Positions 10,018 through 18,350 of a DNA stretch of 35,231 nucleotides are shown here, piece by piece. Each line of letters begins with the position of its first letter. Positions within the stretch are counted from its first letter, which is position 1. The notes below the pieces were generated by a model. That model was given only the letters and a program-made list of their open reading frames with translations. It searched no databases and was not told where the DNA came from. The position numbers and the translations under genes were made by a program. Source of the DNA: Deltaproteobacteria bacterium (GTDB taxonomy: Bacteria > Desulfobacterota > Syntrophobacteria > BM002); contig JAJDNL010000210.1 in NCBI GenBank assembly GCA_022340745.1, forward strand, positions 1-35,231, in the 5' to 3' direction.

Positions 10018-10076
10018 TTCTTCCCAGTGCCCAGTCCCTGGTGCCCAGTTGTTTTCTGCCAGCTGCTTGCTGTGCT

Positions 10077-10997
10077 TTACAGCTCGAGCATCCTTTCTAC
10101 CGCTGCCAAAGCCCGTTGTCTCACCTCTTCCGGAATTTCAATAGTGGGCTCCATCTTCTCCATGGACCAGAGCACCTTCTCCAGAGTGATGCACTTCATA
10201 TTGGGACACACCCCGCGTTTCGTTACAGGCACGTATTCCACCGCGGGATTTTCTTTCCGCAGTCGATGCAAAATACCGGTCTCCGTCCCCACAATCAGCG
10301 TACTGCCCTGGTAGGATTTCGCATAACGAATTATGCCACCAGTGCTGAGCGCCTCATCTGCCGCATCGATTACATCGGGCCGGCACTCGGGGTGAACCAG
10401 CACCTTGGCCCCAGGGTATCGTGCTCTTTGTCTGCTCACATCATCAACCCCGATCTTCATGTGAGTCGGGCAATATCCGGGCCAGAGATGCATTTCTCTA
10501 CCGGTCTTGCGCATGGCGTAATGCCCCAGATACTGGTCGGGGATGAAAAGAACGGGCCGATCCCTGTCCATGGTCTGCACCACTTGCACCGCATTGGCGG
10601 AAGTGCAGCAGATGTCGGAGCCTGCCTTTACCGCAGCGCTGGAGTTAACATAGCAGACCACTTGAACCCCGGGATACTTGGCCTTCTCCTGCTCCAATTG
10701 GTCGGCAGTGATCATATCAGCCATGGGGCAGCCGGCCGCTTCATCGGGAAGCAGCACAGTCTTCTGAGGTGACAAGATCTTGGCGGTCTCGGCCATAAAA
10801 TGGACCCCGCAAAAGACGATCACCTCGGCGTCGGTTCCGGCTGCCTTGCGACTTAATTCAAGGGAATCTCCGGTATAATCAGCAATATCCTGAACTTCGG
10901 GACGTTGATAATTATGGGCAAGAATAACTGCGTTGAGTTTCTCTCTTAGCCTTGCGATCTGTTCCTGTAAACTTTTGCTCATTCCTACTCCCTGCAA
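10077..10997 (-). CDS. nadA: Quinolinate synthase
   Basis: VILAHNYQRPEVQDIADYTGDSLELSRKA, VFCGVHFMAETAKIL, CYVNSSAAVKA, VHPECRPDVIDAAD, CPNMKCITLEKVL. Confidence 0.96.
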   Translation of the reverse strand: MQGVGMSKSLQEQIARLREKLNAVILAHNYQRPEVQDIADYTGDSLELSRKAAGTDAEVIVFCGVHFMAETAKILSPQKTVLLPDEAAGCPMADMITADQLEQEKAKYPGVQVVCYVNSSAAVKAGSDICCTSANAVQVVQTMDRDRPVLFIPDQYLGHYAMRKTGREMHLWPGYCPTHMKIGVDDVSRQRARYPGAKVLVHPECRPDVIDAADEALSTGGIIRYAKSYQGSTLIVGTETGILHRLRKENPAVEYVPVTKRGVCPNMKCITLEKVLWSMEKMEPTIEIPEEVRQRALAAVERMLEL

Positions 10998-11131
10998 TCA
11001 CAAACTCAGATTCGATGCGATTCTAATAGCAAAAGAGTCAAATAGTCAAATCGTTCATTGAGCATCCCAATGATTGCCATCATTACCGTTATTCGCTGCT
11101 GTGCGCTAAGAAATGAGAAGGAGCAAAAAAA

Positions 11132-11169
11132 GGCCCCATCGGCCCAACCACACCAAAGCCGATGGGGTC
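11132..11169 (-). terminator. Intrinsic terminator upstream of nadA
   Basis: Minus strand GACCCCATCGGC-loop-GCCGATGGGGCC followed by TTTTTTT. Confidence 0.75.
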
Positions 11170-11594
11170 AAGAGAAAAGGGAGGGAACATTATGGGAGCG
11201 ATATGCTCATTTTTGTATTCATGCAAACAAAGTGCCAACATAACAGAGAAACAGGAATATGGTCCTGCACATCTGTAGAAAAGAAGCCCCCGCTGACCCG
11301 GCACATAAAAGACAATGGGTCCTGAGGAGACTGGCAGGTACTTTATAAACCCATCCAGGAGTTTATCGAGGTTTGCACCCAATCAAGTTTTCAAAACGAT
11401 GCCACGAATGGGGAGAACAGTCGAACTCGCTGTGGGGTTTTGTGTTCGCAGGTATTCTACCTGGAGAGCAAGGCCGTGCTAGAGTTTATCTCAAAGTTGC
11501 ACTATGTTTGGAATGAATCAGTGGATTTTTTTCTTTGATCTGGAGTGTTTTCTGGTCATTTTCCTCCATTCCCTTGGCTAGGTGAATGTTGGCT

Positions 11595-11939
11595 CTACCC
11601 TTGGTGATATTCTTTCATAATTTCGTAAAGGTACTGCAGGTCACCTTCTGAGATTTCTGTGAATTCTATCCCAACCCCCAAACGTGTTCCACTCTCACTG
11701 GCGTCAAGAATAGTGGACCACATAACCTTGCCAGCAGCATTCATAGTTGGACGACCAGGAATTTTGATGACCATTCGAAAACTACCCTCTATTTGTGGAA
11801 ACTGGTCACAAGAAATAAACAACCCCTTAGGAGTGAAATTCTCTACTACCCCTTCGATTTGAGTTTCGGCGATCAGCAAAGTCACAGTCCATTTTGCTTG
11901 AGCCCTGGGATACTCTCTTTTTTCTGTTGGGTGAGACAT
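11595..11939 (-). CDS. PilZ domain protein 1
   Basis: KREYPRAQAKWTVTL...VENFTPKGLFISCDQFP...MVIKIPGRP...GKVMWS...GTRLGVGIEF. Confidence 0.83.
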   Translation of the reverse strand: MSHPTEKREYPRAQAKWTVTLLIAETQIEGVVENFTPKGLFISCDQFPQIEGSFRMVIKIPGRPTMNAAGKVMWSTILDASESGTRLGVGIEFTEISEGDLQYLYEIMKEYHQG

Positions 11940-12063
11940 ATATGAGAACCCCTTTCAATTCGAGTAGCAAGGATTTCGGGAAGGCGGCAGGGCCACACTG
12001 ACCCTGCCGCTACAATCATACTATTTGTTTATGAGCTTCGTTCTTGAATTCCCACTTGCACTC

Positions 12064-12247
12064 TAGCCCGGATATTTCGTGAATTGCTGTCGCGAGACCA
12101 CGCAAATGGGCGTGCCACCTGGCAACCGCAGGGTGTTGGTTCCGAGGCGTACCTGAACGGTACGTCGCAGGGGCCAGCACCCGAGGACGCCAGGAAGGAC
12201 GACCATAACCGTGGTCGCAGCAAGTGATTCATGATATATCCGGGCTA
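12064..12247. repeat. REP/MITE-like palindromic element with TAGCCCGGATA termini, copy 2 (long form)
   Basis: TAGCCCGGATATTTCGTGAATTGCTGTCGCGAGACCACG ... CGTGGTCGCAGCAAGTGATTCATGATATATCCGGGCTA, with an internal GGGTGTTGG.../...CCAGCACCC and GCGTACC/GGTACG structure. Confidence 0.72.
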
Positions 12248-12251
12248 CGGC

Positions 12252-13547
12252 CTAACGAAGTCTTTTCAATTCCACCCTTCTATTCTGGGCCCGTCCTTCC
12301 TCGGTACTATTAGATGCCACCGGCTGCGTAAGGCCATAGCCCCTTGCCTCAAGCCGGCTGGGATCAATACCTTTACTCACCAGGTAATCTTTCACTCTCT
12401 GGGCGCGCTTTTCAGACAGCCACTGATTGTATTTTGCGCTCCCCGTGTTGTCCGTATGACCCTGGAGTTCCACCTCCATTTCGGGATTTTTCTCTAGAAT
12501 AATAACCACCTCATCTAGTAATGGATAGGCCTCAGCCCTTAGGTAAGAGCTGTTGCTATCATATAAAGTCGTCGCCTCGAGACTCCAACACCCTGCTTCG
12601 TTTACGGTAGCTCCCTTGGGAGTATTGGGGCATTTGTCCATATGGTCAGCTACGCCGTCACCATCACTGTCAAAAGGACAGCCAGAGTTGTCTACAGCCA
12701 CCCCCGGCGGTGTGTTAGGACACTGATCCAGATAGTCAGGCACCCCATCACCGTCACTGTCTGGTGGGCAACCCCGCGCGTCCACGGTAATCCCTCTCGG
12801 TGTATTGGGACATTGATCCCTCTCGTCCACCACCCCATCGCCGTCACTGTCCAAGAGAACTTCCACATCATAAAAAACGTCTTTGACAAAACGATCTAGT
12901 GCAACTTCATCAGAAGCTAATTCACTTCCCTCAACAGCGATTCCATCGCTTACTCTGCTGACTTCTTCAAGAACCGTTTTTCCTTCCTTTTTGTCCGCCA
13001 AAGAAACCGTGTGAAAATGTATTTCTCGCTGTTTAGCGCTCAGCGTCTCTTGTGCTTTCAATGCTTCTATATCCAGGTTCTCCTCACCATCGGAGAAAAT
13101 GATTATCGCCGTTTTCCCTGGGGGCATCTCTTGCAGAACTTCGACTAGATCTATAATGCCCCTGCCCAAAGGTGTCTGATTTCCAAAAATTTTTCCCTTT
13201 TCTTGGAGGTTTTCAATGGCGCCTTCAAATGACGTACGATTGTATCTTTCCGGCCCAATCAGGGTTTTACTTGGTGGAAATATTCGGATTGCCCCCACGT
13301 AGCCCAGTTCAGGAATACGTCTGTTCATGGCAGACAATATGTCCTTGGCTTGTTTCGCTTTCGTTGGAACCGCACCCTGGTCTGACAGAAACATTGACCC
13401 TGAATGATCTATGAGAATGATAAAGCTATCGATCTTGGGTACCAGCCTCTCTTCCGCCAAGGCAACCCCAGCCACCGATATCAACCCAAGCAGAATCAAA
13501 CTAATGAAGCTTACTATTCTCGTGCTATTCATGATAAACCTCTCCAT
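12252..13547 (-). CDS. VWA domain - thrombospondin type-3 repeats - OmpA C-terminal domain protein
   Basis: Signal peptide; MIDAS LIDHSGSM; repeated DSDGDGVxDxxDxCPNTPxG; OmpA-like VELQGHTDNTGSAKYNQWLSEKRAQRVKDYL. Confidence 0.92.
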   Translation of the reverse strand: MERFIMNSTRIVSFISLILLGLISVAGVALAEERLVPKIDSFIILIDHSGSMFLSDQGAVPTKAKQAKDILSAMNRRIPELGYVGAIRIFPPSKTLIGPERYNRTSFEGAIENLQEKGKIFGNQTPLGRGIIDLVEVLQEMPPGKTAIIIFSDGEENLDIEALKAQETLSAKQREIHFHTVSLADKKEGKTVLEEVSRVSDGIAVEGSELASDEVALDRFVKDVFYDVEVLLDSDGDGVVDERDQCPNTPRGITVDARGCPPDSDGDGVPDYLDQCPNTPPGVAVDNSGCPFDSDGDGVADHMDKCPNTPKGATVNEAGCWSLEATTLYDSNSSYLRAEAYPLLDEVVIILEKNPEMEVELQGHTDNTGSAKYNQWLSEKRAQRVKDYLVSKGIDPSRLEARGYGLTQPVASNSTEEGRAQNRRVELKRLR

Positions 13548-13676
13548 TTCTCACAGGTTAATGCGGTACGTTTCTTCTCTCCACAAAAAGCGGTTTAGAC
13601 CGCACCGATCATTGGGTTGTGGAAAACCGCATAGTGTAGCCCAAGCTAAAAGCAAGGCTCCAAATTAATTACAAAA

Positions 13677-13705
13677 ACGATACGTCCAGAATGAGAATTT
13701 GTCAA
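13677..13705 (-). promoter_or_regulatory. Sigma70-like promoter upstream of the VWA-OmpA gene
   Basis: Minus strand TTGACA-17 bp-TATCGT. Confidence 0.42.
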
Positions 13706-13829
13706 TCTTCAAAATGAGACTTCTTCTTAACTGTGGGCCGACCTCAAAGTAATGCCAGTGGGAGATCGGACCAAGCAATCTCAGATTGGTCTCATCCTGG
13801 AAGCGTTTGAAGCTAGAAACTTAACTTTT

Positions 13830-14057
13830 TTATGGTGAGGGTGTGATATTCTTGCTTGAGAAGCGAATCGCGCTTTTTTCTTTCTCGTCTTCCTCGTGCT
13901 GCTCTTCCGCTCCCCAGAGGATGCCTTTGGCTGTGAGGTGGTCTTGGATAATGGTCACAAGATAATTGCTGAGGGTGCGGGTATCCTCTTCCGCTAACTT
14001 CTGGAGAATTTCCTTTATTCTGGAGTCGATTTTGAATGAAACCACTGCCTTGCTCAT
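13830..14057 (-). CDS. Ribbon-helix-helix/CopG-like small protein
   Basis: MSKAVVSFKIDSRIKEILQKLAEEDTRTLSNYLVTIIQDHL resembles an RHH fold (beta strand plus two helices). Confidence 0.6.
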   Translation of the reverse strand: MSKAVVSFKIDSRIKEILQKLAEEDTRTLSNYLVTIIQDHLTAKGILWGAEEQHEEDEKEKSAIRFSSKNITPSP

Positions 14058-14271
14058 AGTCTAAGGAGTATAGCGATTCTTCAAGGTATTGCAATAAAAA
14101 ACCTTGGAATATTCTGTATTACCTATAAATAAATAGTAGACCACTTAATACTATTTTCCCTACGCTGAGTTGTAAAGCAAGAGTCAGAATATGAAATAAC
14201 TTCCAAAAATCGGCTTGGAGGTCAGTAAACCCTAATGTGGAGGGTGGAGTTGAGCTTCAGATATCCTGAGG

Positions 14272-14490
14272 CTATTCTAGCAGTTCCTTACAAAGCTGGT
14301 AACACTGGTCGAGTTCTTCGTTGCATGCGGAGGTAGGCGAGTTACACTCATCGTGTATTGTCTGACATTTGAGAGCACAGTTTTTCCCTTCATCTGTGGA
14401 GAACTCAGGCTTATCGGGCAGAGGATAATCAGGAGCGTGGGCGCAGCCAATTACAGTAAACGTAAAGAGAACCAGTAAGAATTTCTTCAT
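14272..14490 (-). CDS. Small Cys-rich lipoprotein
   Basis: MKKFLLVLFTFTVIGCAHAP has a lipobox VIGC; mature part contains CALKCQTIHDECNSPTSACNEELDQCYQLC. Start at 14490 has an AGGGAG RBS. Confidence 0.68.
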   Translation of the reverse strand: MKKFLLVLFTFTVIGCAHAPDYPLPDKPEFSTDEGKNCALKCQTIHDECNSPTSACNEELDQCYQLCKELLE

Positions 14491-14829
14491 GGATAACTCC
14501 CTAAAAACAACGATTGCCAACCCAGTTCGGCAGCTTCCTTCAAATTGCAGGAACTATGCCATGAGTCTCAATTGGTTTGGCGGAGATGGACGGCGCTGTC
14601 CAGAGGGCAGCGGCGCAGATATCCCGTTGATAGAGTGCTTGCTATACATAGATTCGATTCGCAGCTTAAAACTGCAAACACCTAAACTGAAACAATCACC
14701 TACTCAGGCGATATCAGAAAGCAGTATCCTCCCACTGGAAAATGTAAAACATGGATCGATTTCATCCAGCAATCTCGGATACAGTAATTTTTTGGCCTTT
14801 TTCAGTTTGTAAGGCAGGGGTGGGCTTAC

Positions 14830-14982
14830 CTATCCACCATCGATGGCCATCTGGCGCAGACAAGCGATAATCTCGCACGCTTTGACCGTCTGGGTACAGA
14901 CTTTACCTCAGCGACCGCAACCGATACAAGGCCAAATGGATGGCGAACGCAGAAGTTCCTTGGTAAGGCCCAGGTTAACCAT
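14830..14982 (-). pseudogene. HdrC/4Fe-4S ferredoxin-like fragment with an in-frame UGA (decayed gene or, less likely, Sec codon)
   Basis: Hand translation: MVNLGLTKELLRSPSIWPCIGCGR*GKVCTQTVKACEIIACLRQMAIDGG*. The in-frame TGA (14908-14910) is where CxxCxxCxxxC would place the third Cys. Confidence 0.5.
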
Positions 14983-15014
14983 GCGGATCAAGGAGAGGAG
15001 GTTGTTGAGAGGTG

Positions 15015-15407
15015 CTAGTCGATTTCCAAGGTATCAAACATCGAAGCTTGCAGATCTTCAGACTCCGTAACTTCACTGAGGTGTTCAACTACCGCTTTAG
15101 CAATGATTCTTCTGTCTTCACTATCGATATTCAGAAAACGAACACCCATTCCCCGTGGAGTAATCTCGTCATCAAGGCCGGACATACTCGACCACACCAC
15201 CTCAGCTTTAACATTCAGTGGTTTATCTGGAGCATTTATGACCATATCAAGAACTTCCTCTGGCCCCATTGGGTTCGCACAGCACACGTAGGCACCCCCT
15301 TCGCTGATGTCTTTCGTCACCCCTTCAGCGACTGAACCACCAAGTTGAACGGAAACAGACCATCTGAGGTTTGCCCTGGGATGTGAGCGCTGGTCTTCAA
15401 ATGCCAT
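15015..15407 (-). CDS. PilZ domain protein 2
   Basis: MAFEDQRSHPRANLRWSVSVQL...GVTKDISEGGAYV; RxxxR and DxSxxG intact. Start chosen at 15407 (ORF extends to 15668). Confidence 0.83.
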   Translation of the reverse strand: MAFEDQRSHPRANLRWSVSVQLGGSVAEGVTKDISEGGAYVCCANPMGPEEVLDMVINAPDKPLNVKAEVVWSSMSGLDDEITPRGMGVRFLNIDSEDRRIIAKAVVEHLSEVTESEDLQASMFDTLEID

Positions 15408-15770
15408 TTTGTCCGCCTCTCTTGTTGATTTCCCCCACCCGCAAATGTTGGCGCGAGGGTTTTTGAAAAGAGAGCTTGGTGTACGAAAAAGTAAAGCGTA
15501 CAGTCTCTTCTCCTCGCAGTAATGAAGACTGCAGGAAATATGCCACTGGGTTCTTAATCTCACCATAAGCCGAGGACTACCACGCAAACGAGCAATAGCA
15601 GGAATGCAAACCGCTCGCAAGATAGAAAAACTAATCACCCAGGACATGAGAAAGTGGATGTGAGGCAAGGCGGGACGGTCAGGAAATTATGATCTTGTCT
15701 AACAACTTTGTCTGGTCTCAAGATGATGGACTCTAAGGACATAGAAAGCGATTTGGCGCAACCCACCGCA

Positions 15771-15953
15771 TCACTTGGAAGATTCAAAAGGAGTCTTGCG
15801 CTCAGCCTTCAACGCATCCATGATAGCAAATCTGTGGCACTTGTCACAGAGAAAGTAAGATCCCCAAGGAATGAAATAATCTCTTTTCCCTTTCACCACG
15901 TAGGAATAGGTGGCTCCACAATTGGCACACTTCGTCTGAGAGTTCGTTTTCAT
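15771..15953 (-). CDS. Zinc-ribbon-like mini-protein
   Basis: MKTNSQTKCANCGATYSYVVKGKRDYFIPWGSYFLCDKCHRFA; paired CxxC knuckles. Confidence 0.62.
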   Translation of the reverse strand: MKTNSQTKCANCGATYSYVVKGKRDYFIPWGSYFLCDKCHRFAIMDALKAERKTPFESSK

Positions 15954-16021
15954 TTTCCGTGTTCCTTGTTCTCAGAGGAGTGAATGCAGGCAGTCCAGCG
16001 GGAAGCCATTTAGCTTACGTG

Positions 16022-16085
16022 GGTATTCGCTAGCGCGAGGAATACTACATCTTTTAGAGTAATGTAAGGGTGCTGACTATGTCAA
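16022..16085 (-). promoter_or_regulatory. Sigma70-like promoter (TTGACA-18-TACTCT) with adjacent inverted repeat GTATTC...GAATAC
   Basis: Minus strand TTGACA at 16080-16085, TACTCT at 16056-16061, and palindrome GTATTCCTCGCGCTAGCGAATAC at 16022-16044. Confidence 0.4.
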
Positions 16086-16287
16086 TCCGTAAAACCACCA
16101 TTTTGCTCAGGCAGGCAGCATGGAGAGGAAGAAGTGTTGCCCAGCCTCATTATTGTGGGCGGCGCTCAAGAGGGAAAGCTTAGCCTACATTGTGATAGAA
16201 AAATACTCAAGAGACTGAAAAAGTGCGGTAAATAGAGGCACCTCTCTTGTGACAAGAGTGGGCCCACCTCGCGGCGCCGGGACGGCG

Positions 16288-17061
16288 CTACGAGATTGAC
16301 CCGCCTTTCTGCTTGGCACCAAGTAGTACATAGCGGCAGTGGAAGAGGCCGTTGAACAGCCACTCATTCAAGCGGGCAAGCCAGTTGGTCTTCAGGTTCA
16401 CCCGGCGCGCCCAGAAGCTGAACCCCGCTTTCTCGAATGCGGTACGCCATTCCTTAATCGGATACATATTCTCCGTAACACCCGCCGCAATCAGCCGCCT
16501 CCGCGTCGAACTCGTCCGCTTGAACCACAGCGGCGGTGTGATCATCTCACGTATGGCAACGTGCTCCCCGCCCGGCTTCAGTACACGGAAAACCTCGGCA
16601 AGGACCGCAGAAAGGCAGACCGCATGATGCAAACCCCCGTCGACCGTTACCAAGTCAAAGCTCTCGTCTTCGAACTCGAGACGATGAAAGTCCCCGACCA
16701 CGCGTGTGATCTTGTCCTCCTGCGCCCGAAGATAGAGAAAAATATTCGGCGCGATCTCCTGCAACAGTGTCTCTGACGCATCGAGTGTGAACACCTCCGT
16801 AACCTCTGGCATGCGGCTCATTTCTGCCGACATCCAGCCACTACCGGCGGCTAGCTCCAGCACACGGCCTGAAAATTTCACGCCACATTGGTCGCGAAGG
16901 AACGGGATATAGTGCCGCCGGCCATCATCGACCTGCGCGTACCACTTCTCGAGCGAATCGAATTCCGCTTCCTGCAACTGTGAATCGCGGCGGTATTCAA
17001 CCTCTGCCACGTTAAGATACTCAGAGAACTCCTTGAATCGCTGCAATTTGGAGGGCGGCAA
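16288..17061 (-). CDS. Class I SAM-dependent methyltransferase
   Basis: VLELAAGSGWMSAEMSR, VTVDGGLHHAVCL, EVFRVLKPGGEHVAIREM. Confidence 0.83.
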   Translation of the reverse strand: MPPSKLQRFKEFSEYLNVAEVEYRRDSQLQEAEFDSLEKWYAQVDDGRRHYIPFLRDQCGVKFSGRVLELAAGSGWMSAEMSRMPEVTEVFTLDASETLLQEIAPNIFLYLRAQEDKITRVVGDFHRLEFEDESFDLVTVDGGLHHAVCLSAVLAEVFRVLKPGGEHVAIREMITPPLWFKRTSSTRRRLIAAGVTENMYPIKEWRTAFEKAGFSFWARRVNLKTNWLARLNEWLFNGLFHCRYVLLGAKQKGGSIS

Positions 17062-17127
17062 GACATACTCCCAACAGACGCCCTATCGCTTAAACGGCGA
17101 AAACGGCGCGCAAGGCAGTATCATAGG

Positions 17128-17304
17128 TCATGAGTCAACAATACGACAAATCAGAGCGATGATCTCGTAGATGAGCGGGGACAGAAGACCAAACGGATTG
17201 CATACTAGGTTAACGAGTCCGTCCATGTCAAGGAAAAGCACGGTGTGAGGATTGCTTTGGCTAGCTCCACAGGCGGGGCACATCTTGTCGGTCGGCGATA
17301 CCAT
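17128..17304 (-). CDS. CxxC mini-protein with hydrophobic C-terminus (58 aa; absent from the supplied ORF track)
   Basis: Hand translation: MVSPTDKMCPACGASQSNPHTVLFLDMDGLVNLVCNPFGLLSPLIYEIIALICRIVDS*. It has a CPAC knuckle and lies beside similar Cys-knuckle ORFs. Confidence 0.5.
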   Translation of the reverse strand: MVSPTDKMCPACGASQSNPHTVLFLDMDGLVNLVCNPFGLLSPLIYEIIALICRIVDS

Positions 17305-17360
17305 TGCAGTGAGTTTTCACTTCGGCCATTTGCCGGGGGACTTCGACTCGTCCGCTTTCG

Positions 17361-17711
17361 TCAGGATCCAGATGGCTCATCATTACTGCTCTTTTCAATC
17401 AAGGCGGCAAGGTAGTTTCGGTCTTCAGTTGATATGTGGATGAACTGCACACCCATACCGAATACTTCTTTATTGTCAATAGTAAAACTACCTGACCAAA
17501 TCTTTTCGCCAACTACGGAAATGGTTCGCTGTTCGGAAGGCTTCAGAAGAATAGAGAAGTTTTCTCCAATCTCAGGCTCCTGTGTACAGAAGATGAATAC
17601 ACCGTCGACGCTAATGTCCTTTGTCTCTCCTTCCACTGAACCTTGCGCAGTTTCCACAACAACGGACCACTTCACCAGGATTCTGGGATAGAGTCGTCTT
17701 TCGATACCCAT
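17361..17711 (-). CDS. PilZ domain protein 3
   Basis: MGIERRLYPRILVKWSVVVET...GETKDISVDGVFIF...VFGMGVQFIHI; RxxxR and DxSxxG intact. Confidence 0.85.
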   Translation of the reverse strand: MGIERRLYPRILVKWSVVVETAQGSVEGETKDISVDGVFIFCTQEPEIGENFSILLKPSEQRTISVVGEKIWSGSFTIDNKEVFGMGVQFIHISTEDRNYLAALIEKSSNDEPSGS

Positions 17712-17824
17712 ACTTTTTACAGCGGGACCACTTCGCCGCCTCTTCCTCTCTCTAGTCTATACTTCAGTCTTGCTCCCCACCGGAACCGTTGGGGTTACCG
17801 ATAGGGCTGTGATATGGTTTGTTC

Positions 17825-18040
17825 TCAATTGATGTCGATACAAACGAATTCCCCACTTTCGTCGCGGATACATATATTTTTTTTATCGTAACTCGTCATA
17901 TCTCCGCATCTGGGGCATTCAGGCCGGTTCTTAATGAGGGCCTCCATATCAAAGCTCTTCTTGTCCTTGAAGCTAATAGACGAAGGAACCAATTGTTGGC
18001 AACGCATGCAGCGAACATGGATTTCTTTGCCTTTGGCCAC
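17825..18040 (-). CDS. Zinc-ribbon-like mini-protein
   Basis: HVRCMRCQQLV...ECPRCGDMTSY; two CxxC pairs. Confidence 0.62.
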   Translation of the reverse strand: MAKGKEIHVRCMRCQQLVPSSISFKDKKSFDMEALIKNRPECPRCGDMTSYDKKNICIRDESGEFVCIDIN

Positions 18041-18212
18041 GTTGAACCTCCCACTTCTTGTTTACCAGCACCCAGACGCTTCCGTCTTCGCTAGGCTCGA
18101 AACAGCTTTGTATTCAAAAAGTAACCATACCATAAGCCAAGACAAAAAAGAAAGCCCCCCGGTACTCAGCTTCCACAGCACCGAAGGCCTAACACTGATA
18201 ATTGAAGATTCC

Positions 18213-18282
18213 CTGCAGCAAGACCTGTCGACGAGACTTGTCGACGAGCTCAAGTCGTGTCGCTCAGGTCGAGTTGCTGCAG
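18213..18282. repeat. 70-bp near-palindrome
   Basis: CTGCAGCAAGACCTG...ACTTGTCGACGAGCTCAAGT...CAGGTCGAGTTGCTGCAG; stems CTGCAGCAA/TTGCTGCAG, GACCTG/CAGGTC, ACTTG/CAAGT. Confidence 0.8.
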
Positions 18283-18298
18283 TCCCGCTAAAGCGGGA
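18283..18298. repeat. Short REP-like hairpin TCCCGCT-AA-AGCGGGA
   Basis: Perfect 7-bp inverted repeat directly adjoining the 70-bp palindrome. Confidence 0.7.
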
Positions 18299-18350
18299 TT
18301 CGAAATGTAAAGAAGTGATTCCATTTTATTGTAGTTCGCTCGCCAACCCC

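Noticed and set aside
10041-10772. 243-aa plus-strand ORF antisense to nadA
   Set aside because: Shadow ORF of a conserved gene; translation lacks protein-like features.
11089-11382. 97-aa minus-strand ORF upstream of nadA
   Set aside because: Contains the intrinsic terminator within its frame and no RBS or family features; treated as non-coding leader/UTR.
11170-11400. 6S RNA or c-di-GMP-I (GEMM) riboswitch upstream of nadA
   Set aside because: GCAAACC-like and hairpin features present, but the conserved cores do not line up; kept only as an unclassified structured region.
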